From: Streptomyces malachitofuscus
GTDB taxonomy: Bacteria; Actinomycetota; Actinomycetes; Streptomycetales; Streptomycetaceae
DNA length: 64,000 bases
Direction: 5' to 3'
NCBI RefSeq assembly: GCF_014650055.1
Contig: NZ_BMUF01000012.1
Coordinates: forward strand, 1 to 64,000
Shown here piece after piece: positions 21,809-31,423 of the stretch (position 1 is the stretch's first letter; each line of letters opens with the position of its first letter). The position numbers were made by a program, and so were the translations under genes. The notes below the pieces were generated by a model, which was not told the DNA's origin, searched no databases, and was given only the letters and a program-made list of their open reading frames with translations.

Positions 21809-22758
21809 GCGGACTTCGCTCCTTCGTCGCCCGGCGGCTGCTCCTCGGAGTCGCACAGACCGCGGCCGTGGTGCTGCTGGTCTTCGCGCTCACCGAGATG
21901 CTGCCGGGCGACGCCGCCGTCGCCCTCGCCGGGGACCAGCCCGACCCTGCCCGCATCGAGGCCATCCGCGAGGCCCTGCGGCTGGACCGGCCCGCGGTGG
22001 AACGGCTGGCCGACTGGGCGGCGGGCCTGCCGCACGGCGACTTCGGCACCTCCCTGGCCTCCGGCCGCCCGGTGGCCCGGTACATCGCCGACGGCTTCGG
22101 CCCCACCCTGCTGCTGGCCTCGCTCACCGTCGCCCTGCTCGTCCCCCTCGGTTTCGGGCTCGGCGTGCTGGCCGCCCGTCACGAGGGGCGGCTGCTCGAC
22201 CGGCTGGTCAGCTCGGTGACGCTCGCCGTGTACGCGGTGCCCGAGTTCGCCCTCGGGGTGCTGCTGGTGACCGTCCTCGCGCTGCGGCTGGGCTGGCTGC
22301 CGCCGACCGCGGTCGGCTACGGCACCGACCTGCTCGGCCATCCGGCCGCGCTCGTCCTGCCCGTCCTCGTCCTGCTCGCCCGGCCCGTGTGCTCACTGGT
22401 GCGGCTGGTACGGGCCGGCATGATCGACGCGCTCGCCTCCCCCTACGTGGCCCAGGCCCGCCGCTACGGCGTCTCCGGCGCCCGCGTCCGCTACACCCAC
22501 GCCCTGCCGAACGCGCTCGCCCCGGCCGCCCAGCAACTCGCCCGCACCATCGACTGGCTGCTGTGCGGTGTCATCGTCGTGGAGGCGCTGTACGTGATTC
22601 CCGGGCTCGGCACCGTTCTGCTGAACGCTGTCGCCGAGCGCGACGTCCCTGTCGTTCAGGGGCTCGCCGTGGTGTTCGGTGTCCTGACCGTCGTACTGAA
22701 CCTGGCTGCCGACCTGGTCGCCCGGCGGCTCGCACCACGGTCGGGGGTGGCCGCGTGA
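21805..22758 (+). CDS. ABC importer permease 1 (DppB/NikB type)
   Basis: 317 residues. The GTG at 21805 overlaps the previous stop (GTGA); an in-frame GTG at 21796 is less likely. It has the N-terminal layout FVARRLLLG...LLVFALTEMLPGD typical of DppB/NikB permeases, about six membrane segments, and the cytoplasmic EAA-like loop around GVSGARVRYTHALPNAL. It forms the channel with the next gene product. Confidence 0.9.
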   Translation: MSGLRSFVARRLLLGVAQTAAVVLLVFALTEMLPGDAAVALAGDQPDPARIEAIREALRLDRPAVERLADWAAGLPHGDFGTSLASGRPVARYIADGFGPTLLLASLTVALLVPLGFGLGVLAARHEGRLLDRLVSSVTLAVYAVPEFALGVLLVTVLALRLGWLPPTAVGYGTDLLGHPAALVLPVLVLLARPVCSLVRLVRAGMIDALASPYVAQARRYGVSGARVRYTHALPNALAPAAQQLARTIDWLLCGVIVVEALYVIPGLGTVLLNAVAERDVPVVQGLAVVFGVLTVVLNLAADLVARRLAPRSGVAA

Positions 22759-23561
22759 CGCGCCTGCGCACGGGCCGCTTCGCACTCGGCGTCGCGGTCG
22801 TCGCCGTACCCCTCCTCCTGGCACTCCTCGGCCCGCTGTTCGCGGGTGAACCGGGCCCGCGGGGCGCGTCCTTCACGCTCGGGGACGGCCACTGGCTCGG
22901 CACCGACTTCGTCGGCCGCGACGTGTGGCAGCAGGTGCTCCACGGCGGCCGGCCGGTCGTGCTGACCGCGCTCGCGGCGACCGCCCTGGCCTACCTCGTG
23001 GCCCTGCCCCTCGCCCTGCTCAGCGCGCTCACCCACCGCCGGTGGCTGGAGGAACTGCTGATGCGGCCCCTTGACGTGCTGCTGGCCGTCCCGTCGCTGC
23101 TGCTGATCCTGCTGGCGGCGACGGTGTTCTCCCCCGGCGCCGTCGGCCTGGCCCTGCTGGTCGCGGCGGTCAACGTGCCCGACGCGGCCCGCCTGGTACG
23201 TGCCGCCGCCACCGAGGCCGCCGCGCGGCCCGCGGTCGAGGCGCTGCGCATGCAGGGCGAGACGTGGTGGCGCATCGCCGTGGGCTACGTCGGCCGCTCC
23301 ATGCTGCGTACCCTGGCCGCCGACGCCGGCACCCGGCTGACGGGCGTGCTGTACCTGGTCGCCACGGCCGCGTTCCTCGGCGTCGGCGTGGCGCCCGACG
23401 CCGCCGACTGGGCGGTCATGGTCGACCGCAATCGCACCGGTCTGTTCGTCCAGCCCTGGGCCGTCGTCGTCCCCGCCCTGCTGATCGTCGGCCTGACGAT
23501 GGGCGCGAACCTCCTGTTCGACGCCGCTCTGGAGCGCACCGGGAAGGAGACACGTCCGTGA
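22755..23561 (+). CDS. ABC importer permease 2 (DppC/NikC type)
   Basis: 268 residues, GTG start overlapping the previous stop. DppC/NikC hallmarks are HWLGTDFVGRDVWQQVLHGGR after the first membrane segment and the EAA-like loop around EALRMQGETWWRIAVGY. Several further hydrophobic helices follow. It pairs with the preceding permease in the inner membrane. Confidence 0.9.
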   Translation: MTRLRTGRFALGVAVVAVPLLLALLGPLFAGEPGPRGASFTLGDGHWLGTDFVGRDVWQQVLHGGRPVVLTALAATALAYLVALPLALLSALTHRRWLEELLMRPLDVLLAVPSLLLILLAATVFSPGAVGLALLVAAVNVPDAARLVRAAATEAAARPAVEALRMQGETWWRIAVGYVGRSMLRTLAADAGTRLTGVLYLVATAAFLGVGVAPDAADWAVMVDRNRTGLFVQPWAVVVPALLIVGLTMGANLLFDAALERTGKETRP

Positions 23562-25129
23562 ACCACGAGAACGGCACCACCGCGGGTCCCGTGGCCGAGA
23601 TCCGCGATCTGCGCGTCGAGATCGACGGCAGGGCGGTCGTCGACGGGGTCAGCCTCGCGGCCCTGCCCGGCAGGGTCACGGCCCTGGTCGGCGCCTCCGG
23701 CAGCGGCAAGACCACCACCGGCCTCGCCCTGCTCGGCGAGTACCCGCCCGGCGCCCGCGTCACCGGCGATGTCCGCCTGAGCGCGGACGGCCCGGCCGGC
23801 TACATCCCCCAGCACCCGGCGACCGTCCTCAACCCCGCCCGCCGCGTCCGCGCGCTGCTGACCGACATCGCGCGCACCCAGGTCGGCCACCTGCCGCCGG
23901 GGCGACGCCGGTCGGCGGCCCGGGAACGTGTCCTGCGCGCCCTCGCCGAAGCCCAGCTCCCGGACGCCGCGCCCCTGCTGCGGCGCTACCCGCACCAGCT
24001 CTCCGGCGGCCAGCAGCAACGCGTCGTCCTCGCTCAGGCCCTGTTGCTCGGCGCGCGCGTCATCGTCGCCGACGAGCCCACGACCGGGCAGGACGCCCTG
24101 ACCAAGAGCCGCATCGTCGACCAGCTGGCGGCCGTCGCGGCCCGCGGCATCGCCGTCGTCCTGCTCAGCCATGATCCCGACGTCGTTCGCGCACTCGCCG
24201 ACGAGGTGATCGTCATGCGCTCGGGCCGGGTCGTCGAGTCGGGCCCGGCACCGGATGCGTGGCGGGCGGTTCAGGCCGGACGGACCCGCGAACCCCTCGT
24301 CGACCAGCCGCCGTTCCCCCAAGCGGACGGCTCGACCGGCACCGTGCGCCCCGTCCTGCGGATACGCGACCTCACCGCCCGGCACCATGACGGCGCACGC
24401 GGCACGACGGTGGTGCTGCGCGCCCCCCGGCTGAACCTGCACCCGGGCGAGAGCCTGGCCGTCGTCGGCCGCTCCGGCAGCGGCAAGACCACCCTCGCCC
24501 GCTGTCTGGCCGGCCTCCACCGCGACCAGGACGGCCGGATCCTCCTCGACGGCACGCCGCTGCCGCCCAGCCTGCGCAACCGCGGCCGCGCACACCTCGC
24601 CGCCGTGCAGTACGTCTTCCAGGACGCGCGCGCCGCCTTCGACGAGCACCGGCCCGTACTCCACCAGGTCGCCCGCACCGCGGTCCGCCTGCGCGGCACC
24701 GACGCGGACACCGCGACGCGGGAGGCCCTGACCACCCTCGCCAGCCTCGGCCTCCCCGAGGACCTGGTCCGCCGGCACCCCGGTCGGTGCTCCGGCGGCG
24801 AACTCCAGCGCGCCGCCCTCGCCCGCGCGCTGCTCGCCCGCCCACGGGTCCTCATCTGCGACGAGATCACCTCCGGCCTCGACCCGATCACCCGCCGGGG
24901 CATTCTCGACCTGCTCACCTCACTCGTCCGCGACCGCGGCGGCCTGTCCCTGGTACTGATCACCCACGACCTGGACACCGCGGCCCGCGCCGACCGCATC
25001 GCGGTCCTGGACGGCGGCGAACTCGTCGAACACGGACCCGCTGAACGCGTCCTGACCACGCCTCAGCATCCGTTCACCGTCTCGCTCGTGGAAGCCGCGG
25101 CACGTCTGACGGCCCGAACGGGCACCTGA
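23558..25129 (+). CDS. ABC importer double ATPase (fused DppD-DppF/NikD-NikE type)
   Basis: 523 residues, GTG start overlapping the previous stop. Two complete nucleotide-binding domains lie in one chain. The first has GASGSGKTT, LSGGQQQR and VIVADEPTTGQD; the second has GRSGSGKTT, CSGGELQR and LICDEITSGLD. Nickel and peptide systems often have two separate ATPases, so the fusion is notable. This is the last gene of the operon. Its stop lies 3 nt from the convergent stop of the SWIM gene, which sets the apparent right edge of this cluster. Confidence 0.92.
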   Translation: MNHENGTTAGPVAEIRDLRVEIDGRAVVDGVSLAALPGRVTALVGASGSGKTTTGLALLGEYPPGARVTGDVRLSADGPAGYIPQHPATVLNPARRVRALLTDIARTQVGHLPPGRRRSAARERVLRALAEAQLPDAAPLLRRYPHQLSGGQQQRVVLAQALLLGARVIVADEPTTGQDALTKSRIVDQLAAVAARGIAVVLLSHDPDVVRALADEVIVMRSGRVVESGPAPDAWRAVQAGRTREPLVDQPPFPQADGSTGTVRPVLRIRDLTARHHDGARGTTVVLRAPRLNLHPGESLAVVGRSGSGKTTLARCLAGLHRDQDGRILLDGTPLPPSLRNRGRAHLAAVQYVFQDARAAFDEHRPVLHQVARTAVRLRGTDADTATREALTTLASLGLPEDLVRRHPGRCSGGELQRAALARALLARPRVLICDEITSGLDPITRRGILDLLTSLVRDRGGLSLVLITHDLDTAARADRIAVLDGGELVEHGPAERVLTTPQHPFTVSLVEAAARLTARTGT

Positions 25130-25132
25130 CCG

Positions 25133-27829
25133 TCAGAGGGCCTCCGGTGCGTCCAGGCCCGTCAGGGCGCCCACGGGGTCGGGGTCCGGGGTGCCGCGGG
25201 GCCACCAGTCGTCGTGGCCGGGTTCGGACTCGTAGGCGTACCACAGGTTGTCGCGGCCGAGGCGGAGCTGGACATGGCCGCGGGGGTGGGTGAGGTGGTT
25301 GCGCCAGGGGCGGAAGGCGGGGAGGTCGGCGGCGAGGAGGAGCGGGCGGGCGCGGTCGAAGCGGCCGGCCGGCGGGTCCCAGGGCTCCTCCAGGACGGCG
25401 AGGCCTGCCGGGCCTCCCTGACGCCAGGCGGCGACCGCGCGGGCCAGTTCGGCGGGGGTGCGGCCGGCGGCCCGGGCGAGGGAGGAGTAGAGGGCGCGCG
25501 TCGCCGCGGTCAGGCCGGAGCCGGGGCGGGCGGCGGCGAGACGCACCGCGTCGTGCCACAGGGTGAGCCCGCCGACGGGGTCACGGCCGGTGGTCAGCAG
25601 GGCGTGCGCGCGGGCTGCGGCGTCGGTGGCCAGCTGGTCCAGCGCGAACGGGTCCGGCCCGCCGGGGGACGCGGGGTAGACGGGCGGCTGCTCCGGGTGC
25701 GGCGGCGGGGGCAACGGGGCCGGGAGCGGCGGGAGTTGGCCGCGCCGGGCGACGGCGTCGGCCGCCCGTACGCCGGGCAGGGGCTCCGGTTCCTTCTCCT
25801 GGGCGGCGCGGGCCGCACGGGCTGCGCTCAGCCGGGACAGCGCGTCGATGACCTCGCGCTCGCCGCGTCCGCGCAGCAGGAGCAGCACGAACGGGTCGGC
25901 GTCGAGCAGCCGCGCGGTCTGGTAGCAGAGTGCCGCCGCGTGCTTGCAGGGGTGGCCGGAGTCGGGGCAGCTGCATCGCGGGGCGAGGTCGCCGGGGACG
26001 GGCAGCAGCGGGACTCCGCAGTCGGCGAGGGACTGGGGCATCTCCCCGTCGAGCAGGGCCGCGATGTGCCCGGGCCGGTCGACGGCGGCGTCCAGGAACC
26101 GCTCCCAGTCGGCGTCCCCGAACGTCCGCAGCCGCACCTGCACGCGGTACGGCCGTGGGCGGCTGCCGCGCACATACGCCAGGACCAGTCCGGGCGTCAC
26201 GGTGATGGCGTCGACGTGTCCCTGCTCGGCGTACCCACGTCCGCGCGCGAGCCGCGCCGGGTCCAGTGCACCGCCTTCCAGCGCGGTGACCCACGCCCTC
26301 CCCCACCACGTCCCGGCGAAGCTCTCCCCCTCCGAGTCGCGGGGCGGAAACGCGGCGAACGTGCGACGCAGGTCGCCGTCCCGGCCGGGGGCGGCCATGG
26401 ACCGGGGCGCGGCGCGCGGGGAGTACGACGCCGACGGCGGCACGGCACCGGCTACGGCGCCCCGATCCCCCGCCGGGACCCCGGAGGCAGCAGCGGGGGG
26501 CGTCCCCCGACGGACTCCGCCCGTGCCGACGTGCGTCACCCGACGGGCATCGCCTGTGCCGGCCGATGGCCCCCGACGGGGTCCGTCCACGTCAGCCCCC
26601 GGCAACCGCCCGGCATCACCCGCGTCGGCCTGCGACACCCGACGGGGTCCGTCCACATCGGCCCGCGACACCCGCCCGGCATCGCCCGGGTCAGCCCCCG
26701 GCACCCGACGGGGATCGCCCGCGTCAGCCCCCTGCGCCCGGCGGGGATCGTCCCCGTCAGCCACCGGCACCCGACGGGGATCGCCCGTGTCAGCCACCGG
26801 CACCCGTCCGACACCGCCCGCGTCAGCCCTCGGCACCCGGCGGGGATCGTCCGCGTCGGCCTGCGACACCCGACGGGCATCGCCCCTTTCAGCCGTCGGC
26901 AACCGCCCAGCATCACCCGAGTCGGCCGGCGGCACCCGACGGGGATCGTCCACGTCGGCCCGCGACACCCGCCCGACATCGCCCGCGTCAGCCCCCGGCG
27001 CCCGACGGGGTCCGTCCACGTCAGCCCCCGGCACCCGACGGCCATCGCCCCCGTCAGCCCCCGGCACCCGCCCGACATCGCCCGCGTCAGCCCCCAGCCC
27101 CCGACGGGGTCCGTCCCCGTCAGCCACCGGCACCCGACGGGGATCGCCCGTGTCAGCCACCGGCACCCGCCCGACATCGCCCGCGTCAGCCTCCGGCGCC
27201 CGGCGGGGATCGTTCGTGTCGGTCGGCATGCGGAAGGCGTCGGTGAGCGCCGTGCGTACCTGGCGGGTCCGCTCGTCGGCGGCGCGGTCGCCGCGCGTGG
27301 TGCGGGGGACACGGGGTGCGCCGCGGCGCCGCTCGGCGCCGGTCCGCCCGTGCCGGGTCTCCTCGGCCGTGGTGCGGGCCCGTTCCGCCTCCGCACGGGC
27401 GGAGCGCAGGGCCTCCCGCGCGACGTCCCCGGGGCGGCGGGCCGTGCCCGTGTCGTCGTCCGGCGCCCCGCCGTACGGCTCGGGCTCCGCTTCGTGGCGT
27501 GTCGCCCCGGCAGGCGGCGCCGGCGGGCGGTCGGAGGGGCCGCTCGGGTCGTTCCGCGCCGCCGATGCGGGCGCCTCGCCCGGCGCTTCCCGCTCCGGCT
27601 CCCCGGCCGACCCGGCGGCCGGCGGCACGCCTGCGTCCGTCGCCGCCGGTCCTGCGCGGCGGGCGCGGACCGCGCGGCGGAGGGCCTCGCGGGCGGCGTC
27701 GCCCGGGCGGTGCGGCTGACCGGCCGGTTGGCGCTCGGCGGGGGACGGCTGGTCCTGCGTCTCGCCCGCCGCCCGGGCGCGGGCGGCACGCAGGGCCTCG
27801 CGTGCCTCGTCGGACGGGCGGGGGGTCAT
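25133..27829 (-). CDS. SWIM zinc-finger protein with long repetitive region
   Basis: 898 residues; the ATG at 27829 overlaps the helicase stop (ATGA), so the two are co-translated. N-terminal residues 1-200 contain repeated (D)xAREALRxAR motifs rich in Ala/Arg/Glu. Residues about 203-444 are 22 copies of an 11-residue repeat (see repeat entry). The C-terminal half carries the SWIM zinc motif CSCPDSGHPCKH at about residues 612-625, expected to bind DNA or protein. SWIM proteins are commonly encoded beside SNF2 helicases in actinobacteria and are presumed partners. The frame continues upstream to 28060, but that part overlaps the helicase and is rejected. Confidence 0.85.
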   Translation of the reverse strand: MTPRPSDEAREALRAARARAAGETQDQPSPAERQPAGQPHRPGDAAREALRRAVRARRAGPAATDAGVPPAAGSAGEPEREAPGEAPASAARNDPSGPSDRPPAPPAGATRHEAEPEPYGGAPDDDTGTARRPGDVAREALRSARAEAERARTTAEETRHGRTGAERRRGAPRVPRTTRGDRAADERTRQVRTALTDAFRMPTDTNDPRRAPEADAGDVGRVPVADTGDPRRVPVADGDGPRRGLGADAGDVGRVPGADGGDGRRVPGADVDGPRRAPGADAGDVGRVSRADVDDPRRVPPADSGDAGRLPTAERGDARRVSQADADDPRRVPRADAGGVGRVPVADTGDPRRVPVADGDDPRRAQGADAGDPRRVPGADPGDAGRVSRADVDGPRRVSQADAGDAGRLPGADVDGPRRGPSAGTGDARRVTHVGTGGVRRGTPPAAASGVPAGDRGAVAGAVPPSASYSPRAAPRSMAAPGRDGDLRRTFAAFPPRDSEGESFAGTWWGRAWVTALEGGALDPARLARGRGYAEQGHVDAITVTPGLVLAYVRGSRPRPYRVQVRLRTFGDADWERFLDAAVDRPGHIAALLDGEMPQSLADCGVPLLPVPGDLAPRCSCPDSGHPCKHAAALCYQTARLLDADPFVLLLLRGRGEREVIDALSRLSAARAARAAQEKEPEPLPGVRAADAVARRGQLPPLPAPLPPPPHPEQPPVYPASPGGPDPFALDQLATDAAARAHALLTTGRDPVGGLTLWHDAVRLAAARPGSGLTAATRALYSSLARAAGRTPAELARAVAAWRQGGPAGLAVLEEPWDPPAGRFDRARPLLLAADLPAFRPWRNHLTHPRGHVQLRLGRDNLWYAYESEPGHDDWWPRGTPDPDPVGALTGLDAPEAL
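26498..27223 (-). repeat. 33-bp coding tandem repeat, about 22 copies
   Basis: Read on the minus strand, each 33-nt unit encodes an 11-residue repeat of consensus ADxGDPRRVPx (variants ADAGDVGRVPG, ADVDGPRRAPG, ADSGDAGRLPT). Copies are degenerate but strictly in register, and 22 units fill the interval exactly. Because 33 is a multiple of three, other frames on both strands are also open and repetitive. The charged Asp/Arg pattern suggests a flexible disordered linker between the N-terminal part and the SWIM domain. Copy number is likely to vary among strains. Confidence 0.9.
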
Positions 27830-30735
27830 GCCGGCCTCCGCAGGGACACCAGGGCCGACAGGTCGCGATCGGACAGTTCGGTCAGGGCCGACTCGCCGGA
27901 GCCGAGGATGGCGTCGGCGAGGGCCCGCTTCGACTCCAGCATCTCCGCGATCCGATCCTCGACCGTGCCCTCGGTGACGAGGCGGTGGACCTGGACGGGC
28001 TGGGTCTGGCCGATGCGGTAGGCGCGGTCGGTGGCCTGCTCCTCGACCGCCGGGTTCCACCAGCGGTCGAAGTGCACGACGTGGCCCGCGCGGGTGAGGT
28101 TCAGGCCGGTGCCGGCCGCCTTGAGCGAGAGCACCAGGACGGGGGTCGCGCCGCTCTGGAAGCGGTCCACCATGCGTTCCCGCTCGGGCACCGGCGTACC
28201 GCCGTGGAGGAGGTCGACGGGGACCGCGCGCTCGGCGAGATGCCCGGTGATCAGGCGGGCCATTCCGACGTACTGCGTGAACACGAGGGCCGAGCCGTCC
28301 TCGGCGAGCAGGGTGTCCAGCAGCTCGTCCAGCAGGGCGAGTTTGCCGGACCGGGCCGCGAGCCGGTCGCCTCCGGCGGGCGCGTGCTCCTCCTTCAGAT
28401 ACAGCGCGGGGTGGTCGCAGATCTGCTTCAGCGAGGTCAGCAGCTTCAGCACCAGTCCGCGGCGCCCCATGCCCTGCGCGGTCTCGATGGCGGCCATCGA
28501 CTCGCGCACCACCGCCTCGTAGAGCGCCGCCTGTTCACGGGTGAGGGGAACGGGGTGGTCGGTCTCGGTCTTGGGCGGCAGTTCGGGGACGATGCCGGGG
28601 TCGGACTTCTTGCGCCGCAGGAGGAAGGGGCGGACCAGGCGGGCGAGCCGCTCGGCCGCCTCCTCGTCCTCCCCGGTCTCCACCGCACGCGCGTGCCGGG
28701 CACGGAAGGACTTCAGGGGGCCGAGGAGACCCGGTGTGGTCCAGTCGAGGAGGGCCCACAGCTCGGAGAGGTTGTTCTCCACAGGTGTGCCGGTGAGGGC
28801 CACCCGGGCGGGGGCGGGGATGGTGCGCAGTGCCTTGGCCGTCGCGGAGTGGGGGTTCTTGACGTGCTGTGCCTCGTCGGCGACGACCATGCCCCACCGG
28901 TGTCCGGCCAGGACCGGCGCGGCGGAGCGCATGGTGCCGTAGGTGGTGAGGACGAAGCCGCCGTCCGCCTCGTCCAGGCTGCGGTCGGGTCCGTGGAAGC
29001 GGCGTACGGGAACGCCGGGTGCGAACCGGGTGATCTCCCGCTGCCAGTTGCCGAGCAGCGAGGCCGGGCAGACCACCAGCGTGGGTTCGCTGCGGGCCCG
29101 CTTCAGGTGCAGCGCGATGAGGGTGACGGTCTTGCCGAGGCCCATGTCGTCGGCGAGGCAGCCGCCGAGGCCGAGGGAGGTCATGAGGTCGAGCCAGGCC
29201 AGGCCCCGGAGCTGGTAGTCGCGCAGGGTGGCGTCCAGGCCGGGCGGTGGTGCGGCGGGCCGGACGCCGGCGGTCAGGCGGTCGCGGAGGGCGGCCAGGG
29301 CTCCGGCGGGAACCGCCTCGACGGTCTCCCCGTCGACCTCCGCGTGCCCGGTGAGGGCCACGGACAGCGCGTCGACGGGGTCGAGCAGTCCCAGGTCGCG
29401 TTTGCGGGCCTTGCGGACGAGGGCCGGGTCGACCAGCACCCACTGGTCGCGCAGGCGGACGACGGGGCGGTGGGCCTCGGCCAGGGCGTCCATCTCGGCC
29501 TCGGTGAGCGGGTCACCGCCGAGGGCGAGCTGCCAGCCGAACCGCAGGAGGTCCTCGCTCTCGAAGAAGCCCGTGCCGTCGGTGGCCGAGCCTGGGGCCG
29601 GGCGGACCACCGCGGTGGCGGTCAGGTCCTGGGCGAGGTCCCGGGGCCAGTGCACGGCGACGCCGGCCGCGGCGAGCCGGGTGGCCGCCACGCCGAGCAG
29701 GTCGCCCAGCTCGTCCTCGGACAGGGCCAGCACATCGGGTACGTCCTGGTCGGACAGGCGGTCCAGCGGCGCCCAGACACGCGCCGCGCGGCGTACGGCG
29801 AGGGCGGCGTCCACCCGCGCGCGGGGGCCGAAGGCGCTGTCCGCCTCGCCCGCCCACAGGGCGGCCGCGTCGGCCACCAGGGTGGGGTCGGCGAGGCTGT
29901 GCACCTGCACGATCGCCGCGCCCGCATCGCGCGCACCACCCCCGGTTCCGTCCGCATCCGCGCCCGCGTCGAAGAGGTCGTACGCGGACAGGTCGAGGCG
30001 GAGGGAGATCCGTACCCCGGCGTCCATGCCGGCGGCGACCTCGGCGGCCCAGTCGTGGGCGTCGGGCAGCCGCTGGGCCTTGCGGGCGGCGAACGGCGGT
30101 CCCGAGGCGTACGGCGCGGCCGGGGTGCGGGGCAGGGTGTCGGCGACCGCGTCGAGGAAGGCGCGCACCAGGGCCTCGGGCCGGGGCAGCCGGAGCGGGC
30201 CGGGACCGGGGAGGGGCACGGCGTGGCCCTCGTGGGGCAGGGCGGCGGCCACCGCGCGCAGATGTGCCACGTCGTCCGGTTCGAGCGGGCCGGCGCGCCA
30301 GGCGTCGTGGCCGGCCGCGGTCAGTCCGGGGAGCAGCCGGCCGCGGGCCGTGAGCCGCAGCGCGTGCAGGGCGGCCGCGCCCCAGCAGGCGGTGGCGGGG
30401 TGGGCGGCGGGGTCGTGCCGGGCGCGGACCAGCAGCGGCAGCGCCTCGTCGACGGGGAGGGTGAGGGCGGGGACCGTCCGCCGCCGCACCCCGGTGCCGT
30501 GCGGGCGGACGACGGTGAGGTCGGTGCGTCGCGCGGAGGCGTCGGGACCGTCGTCGGGGGCGCCGGGGAGCTCCTCGCCGTCGGGGGCCCCCTCGGGGTC
30601 GTAGAAGGCGATCCGTCCGTCGCGCGGGAGGGGTGCGGGCAGGAAGACGGCCGCGAACCGGGCGGAAGGCTCGGCGGCGGGCGTCGGGCCGGGCGTGATC
30701 GTGTCCGGCCCGGCCGTCACGGCAGGCTGCCTCAT
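27826..30735 (-). CDS. SNF2-family DEAD/DEAH helicase
   Basis: 969 residues from the ATG at 30735, which is preceded by AGGAGGTGA at ideal spacing; a GTG at 30747 lies inside that site. The N-terminal half is a helicase-associated region typical of bacterial SNF2 proteins. The ATPase core follows with MGLGKTVTLIALHL (motif I), VVADEAQHVKN (motif II), LTGTPVENNLSELW (motif III), and the C-terminal helicase lobe with KAAGTGLNLT and DRAYRIGQ (motifs V-VI). It is an ATP-driven translocase on double-stranded DNA, presumed to act with the SWIM protein encoded just downstream. Its target in the cell is not known. Confidence 0.95.
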   Translation of the reverse strand: MRQPAVTAGPDTITPGPTPAAEPSARFAAVFLPAPLPRDGRIAFYDPEGAPDGEELPGAPDDGPDASARRTDLTVVRPHGTGVRRRTVPALTLPVDEALPLLVRARHDPAAHPATACWGAAALHALRLTARGRLLPGLTAAGHDAWRAGPLEPDDVAHLRAVAAALPHEGHAVPLPGPGPLRLPRPEALVRAFLDAVADTLPRTPAAPYASGPPFAARKAQRLPDAHDWAAEVAAGMDAGVRISLRLDLSAYDLFDAGADADGTGGGARDAGAAIVQVHSLADPTLVADAAALWAGEADSAFGPRARVDAALAVRRAARVWAPLDRLSDQDVPDVLALSEDELGDLLGVAATRLAAAGVAVHWPRDLAQDLTATAVVRPAPGSATDGTGFFESEDLLRFGWQLALGGDPLTEAEMDALAEAHRPVVRLRDQWVLVDPALVRKARKRDLGLLDPVDALSVALTGHAEVDGETVEAVPAGALAALRDRLTAGVRPAAPPPGLDATLRDYQLRGLAWLDLMTSLGLGGCLADDMGLGKTVTLIALHLKRARSEPTLVVCPASLLGNWQREITRFAPGVPVRRFHGPDRSLDEADGGFVLTTYGTMRSAAPVLAGHRWGMVVADEAQHVKNPHSATAKALRTIPAPARVALTGTPVENNLSELWALLDWTTPGLLGPLKSFRARHARAVETGEDEEAAERLARLVRPFLLRRKKSDPGIVPELPPKTETDHPVPLTREQAALYEAVVRESMAAIETAQGMGRRGLVLKLLTSLKQICDHPALYLKEEHAPAGGDRLAARSGKLALLDELLDTLLAEDGSALVFTQYVGMARLITGHLAERAVPVDLLHGGTPVPERERMVDRFQSGATPVLVLSLKAAGTGLNLTRAGHVVHFDRWWNPAVEEQATDRAYRIGQTQPVQVHRLVTEGTVEDRIAEMLESKRALADAILGSGESALTELSDRDLSALVSLRRPA

Positions 30736-30844
30736 ACGTCGTGTCACCTCCTCCCCCGTGTGCCGGATCGGTCGTCTCCGACTCTACGGGCGGGGTCCGA
30801 CAATCGGCCTCGGTCGCCGTAACGGGAGGATCGGGGCCCGGAGG

Positions 30845-31423
30845 TCAGGGCACGGTGCGGGAGACGACGTACACCCTCGGGTAGCCCGGCTTGTCGTGGT
30901 TGACGACGACCTCGTGCGTGGGCGCCGGGTCCTTCTGCTCGTGGATCAGACCCGACCAGGTGCCGGGTCCGTCGAAGGTCCAGCCGGTGATCTCCCGGTC
31001 GCGGTCGTTGATGGTGAGGTCGTCGCGCTTCAGCTCGCTCTCCTGCACGTCCATGCCGGCGAGGAAGGCGCTCAGTCCGGCGTCGGTGGTCTCGAACTCG
31101 ACGTACAGACGGCTGGTCTTCCAGTTGTTGGTCTCGTAGGAGGCCACCCACCAGGCCGGGTGCGGGATCGGCACCTGGTAGATGCGGCGCTGGAGCTTCG
31201 ACGGCCAGCCCTCGGTGAGGCCGGTCGCGGAGTACCTGGCCTCCTTGTCCTTGCCGCTGGCCCGGCTCTGGGCCGCCGAGATCACCAGGTAGCCGGCGGG
31301 GATGCCGATGAGCAGCACGATGATCAGCAGGGTGAGTGCCCTGCGGCGGATCATGTGCCGCCGGTCCTCGGCCGGGCGGAGCTCGTCGGGGACGCCCGGC
31401 TGCTGGGGGAACTCCGTGGTCAC
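30845..31423 (-). CDS. Membrane-anchored hypothetical protein linked to sugar kinase
   Basis: 192 residues from the GTG at 31423, overlapping the kinase stop (GTGA). One membrane helix lies near the N-terminus (ALTLLIIVLLIGIPAGYLVI), preceded by an arginine-rich cytoplasmic segment, and an extracytoplasmic domain of about 130 residues follows. I recognise no enzyme motif. Translational coupling to the ROK kinase suggests a shared regulon rather than a known function. The frame upstream of the GTG overlaps the kinase and is spurious. Confidence 0.7.
   Translation of the reverse strand: MTTEFPQQPGVPDELRPAEDRRHMIRRRALTLLIIVLLIGIPAGYLVISAAQSRASGKDKEARYSATGLTEGWPSKLQRRIYQVPIPHPAWWVASYETNNWKTSRLYVEFETTDAGLSAFLAGMDVQESELKRDDLTINDRDREITGWTFDGPGTWSGLIHEQKDPAPTHEVVVNHDKPGYPRVYVVSRTVP

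Noticed and set aside
19094..21856. 920-codon minus-strand frame under the methyltransferase and lipoprotein genes
   Set aside because: No recognisable domains; the plus strand encodes a clear methyltransferase and SBP family 5 protein with start and stop coupling.
26498..27223. Regular ~33-bp repetition that looks like a CRISPR array
   Set aside because: There are no spacers: repeats are contiguous, degenerate and strictly in coding register, and no cas genes are near.
25214..28021. 935-codon plus-strand frame with tandem motifs such as RHPTGIARVS opposite the SWIM gene
   Set aside because: It is the antisense reading of the 33-bp repeat, which keeps every frame open. The minus strand has the SWIM motif and is coupled to the helicase.
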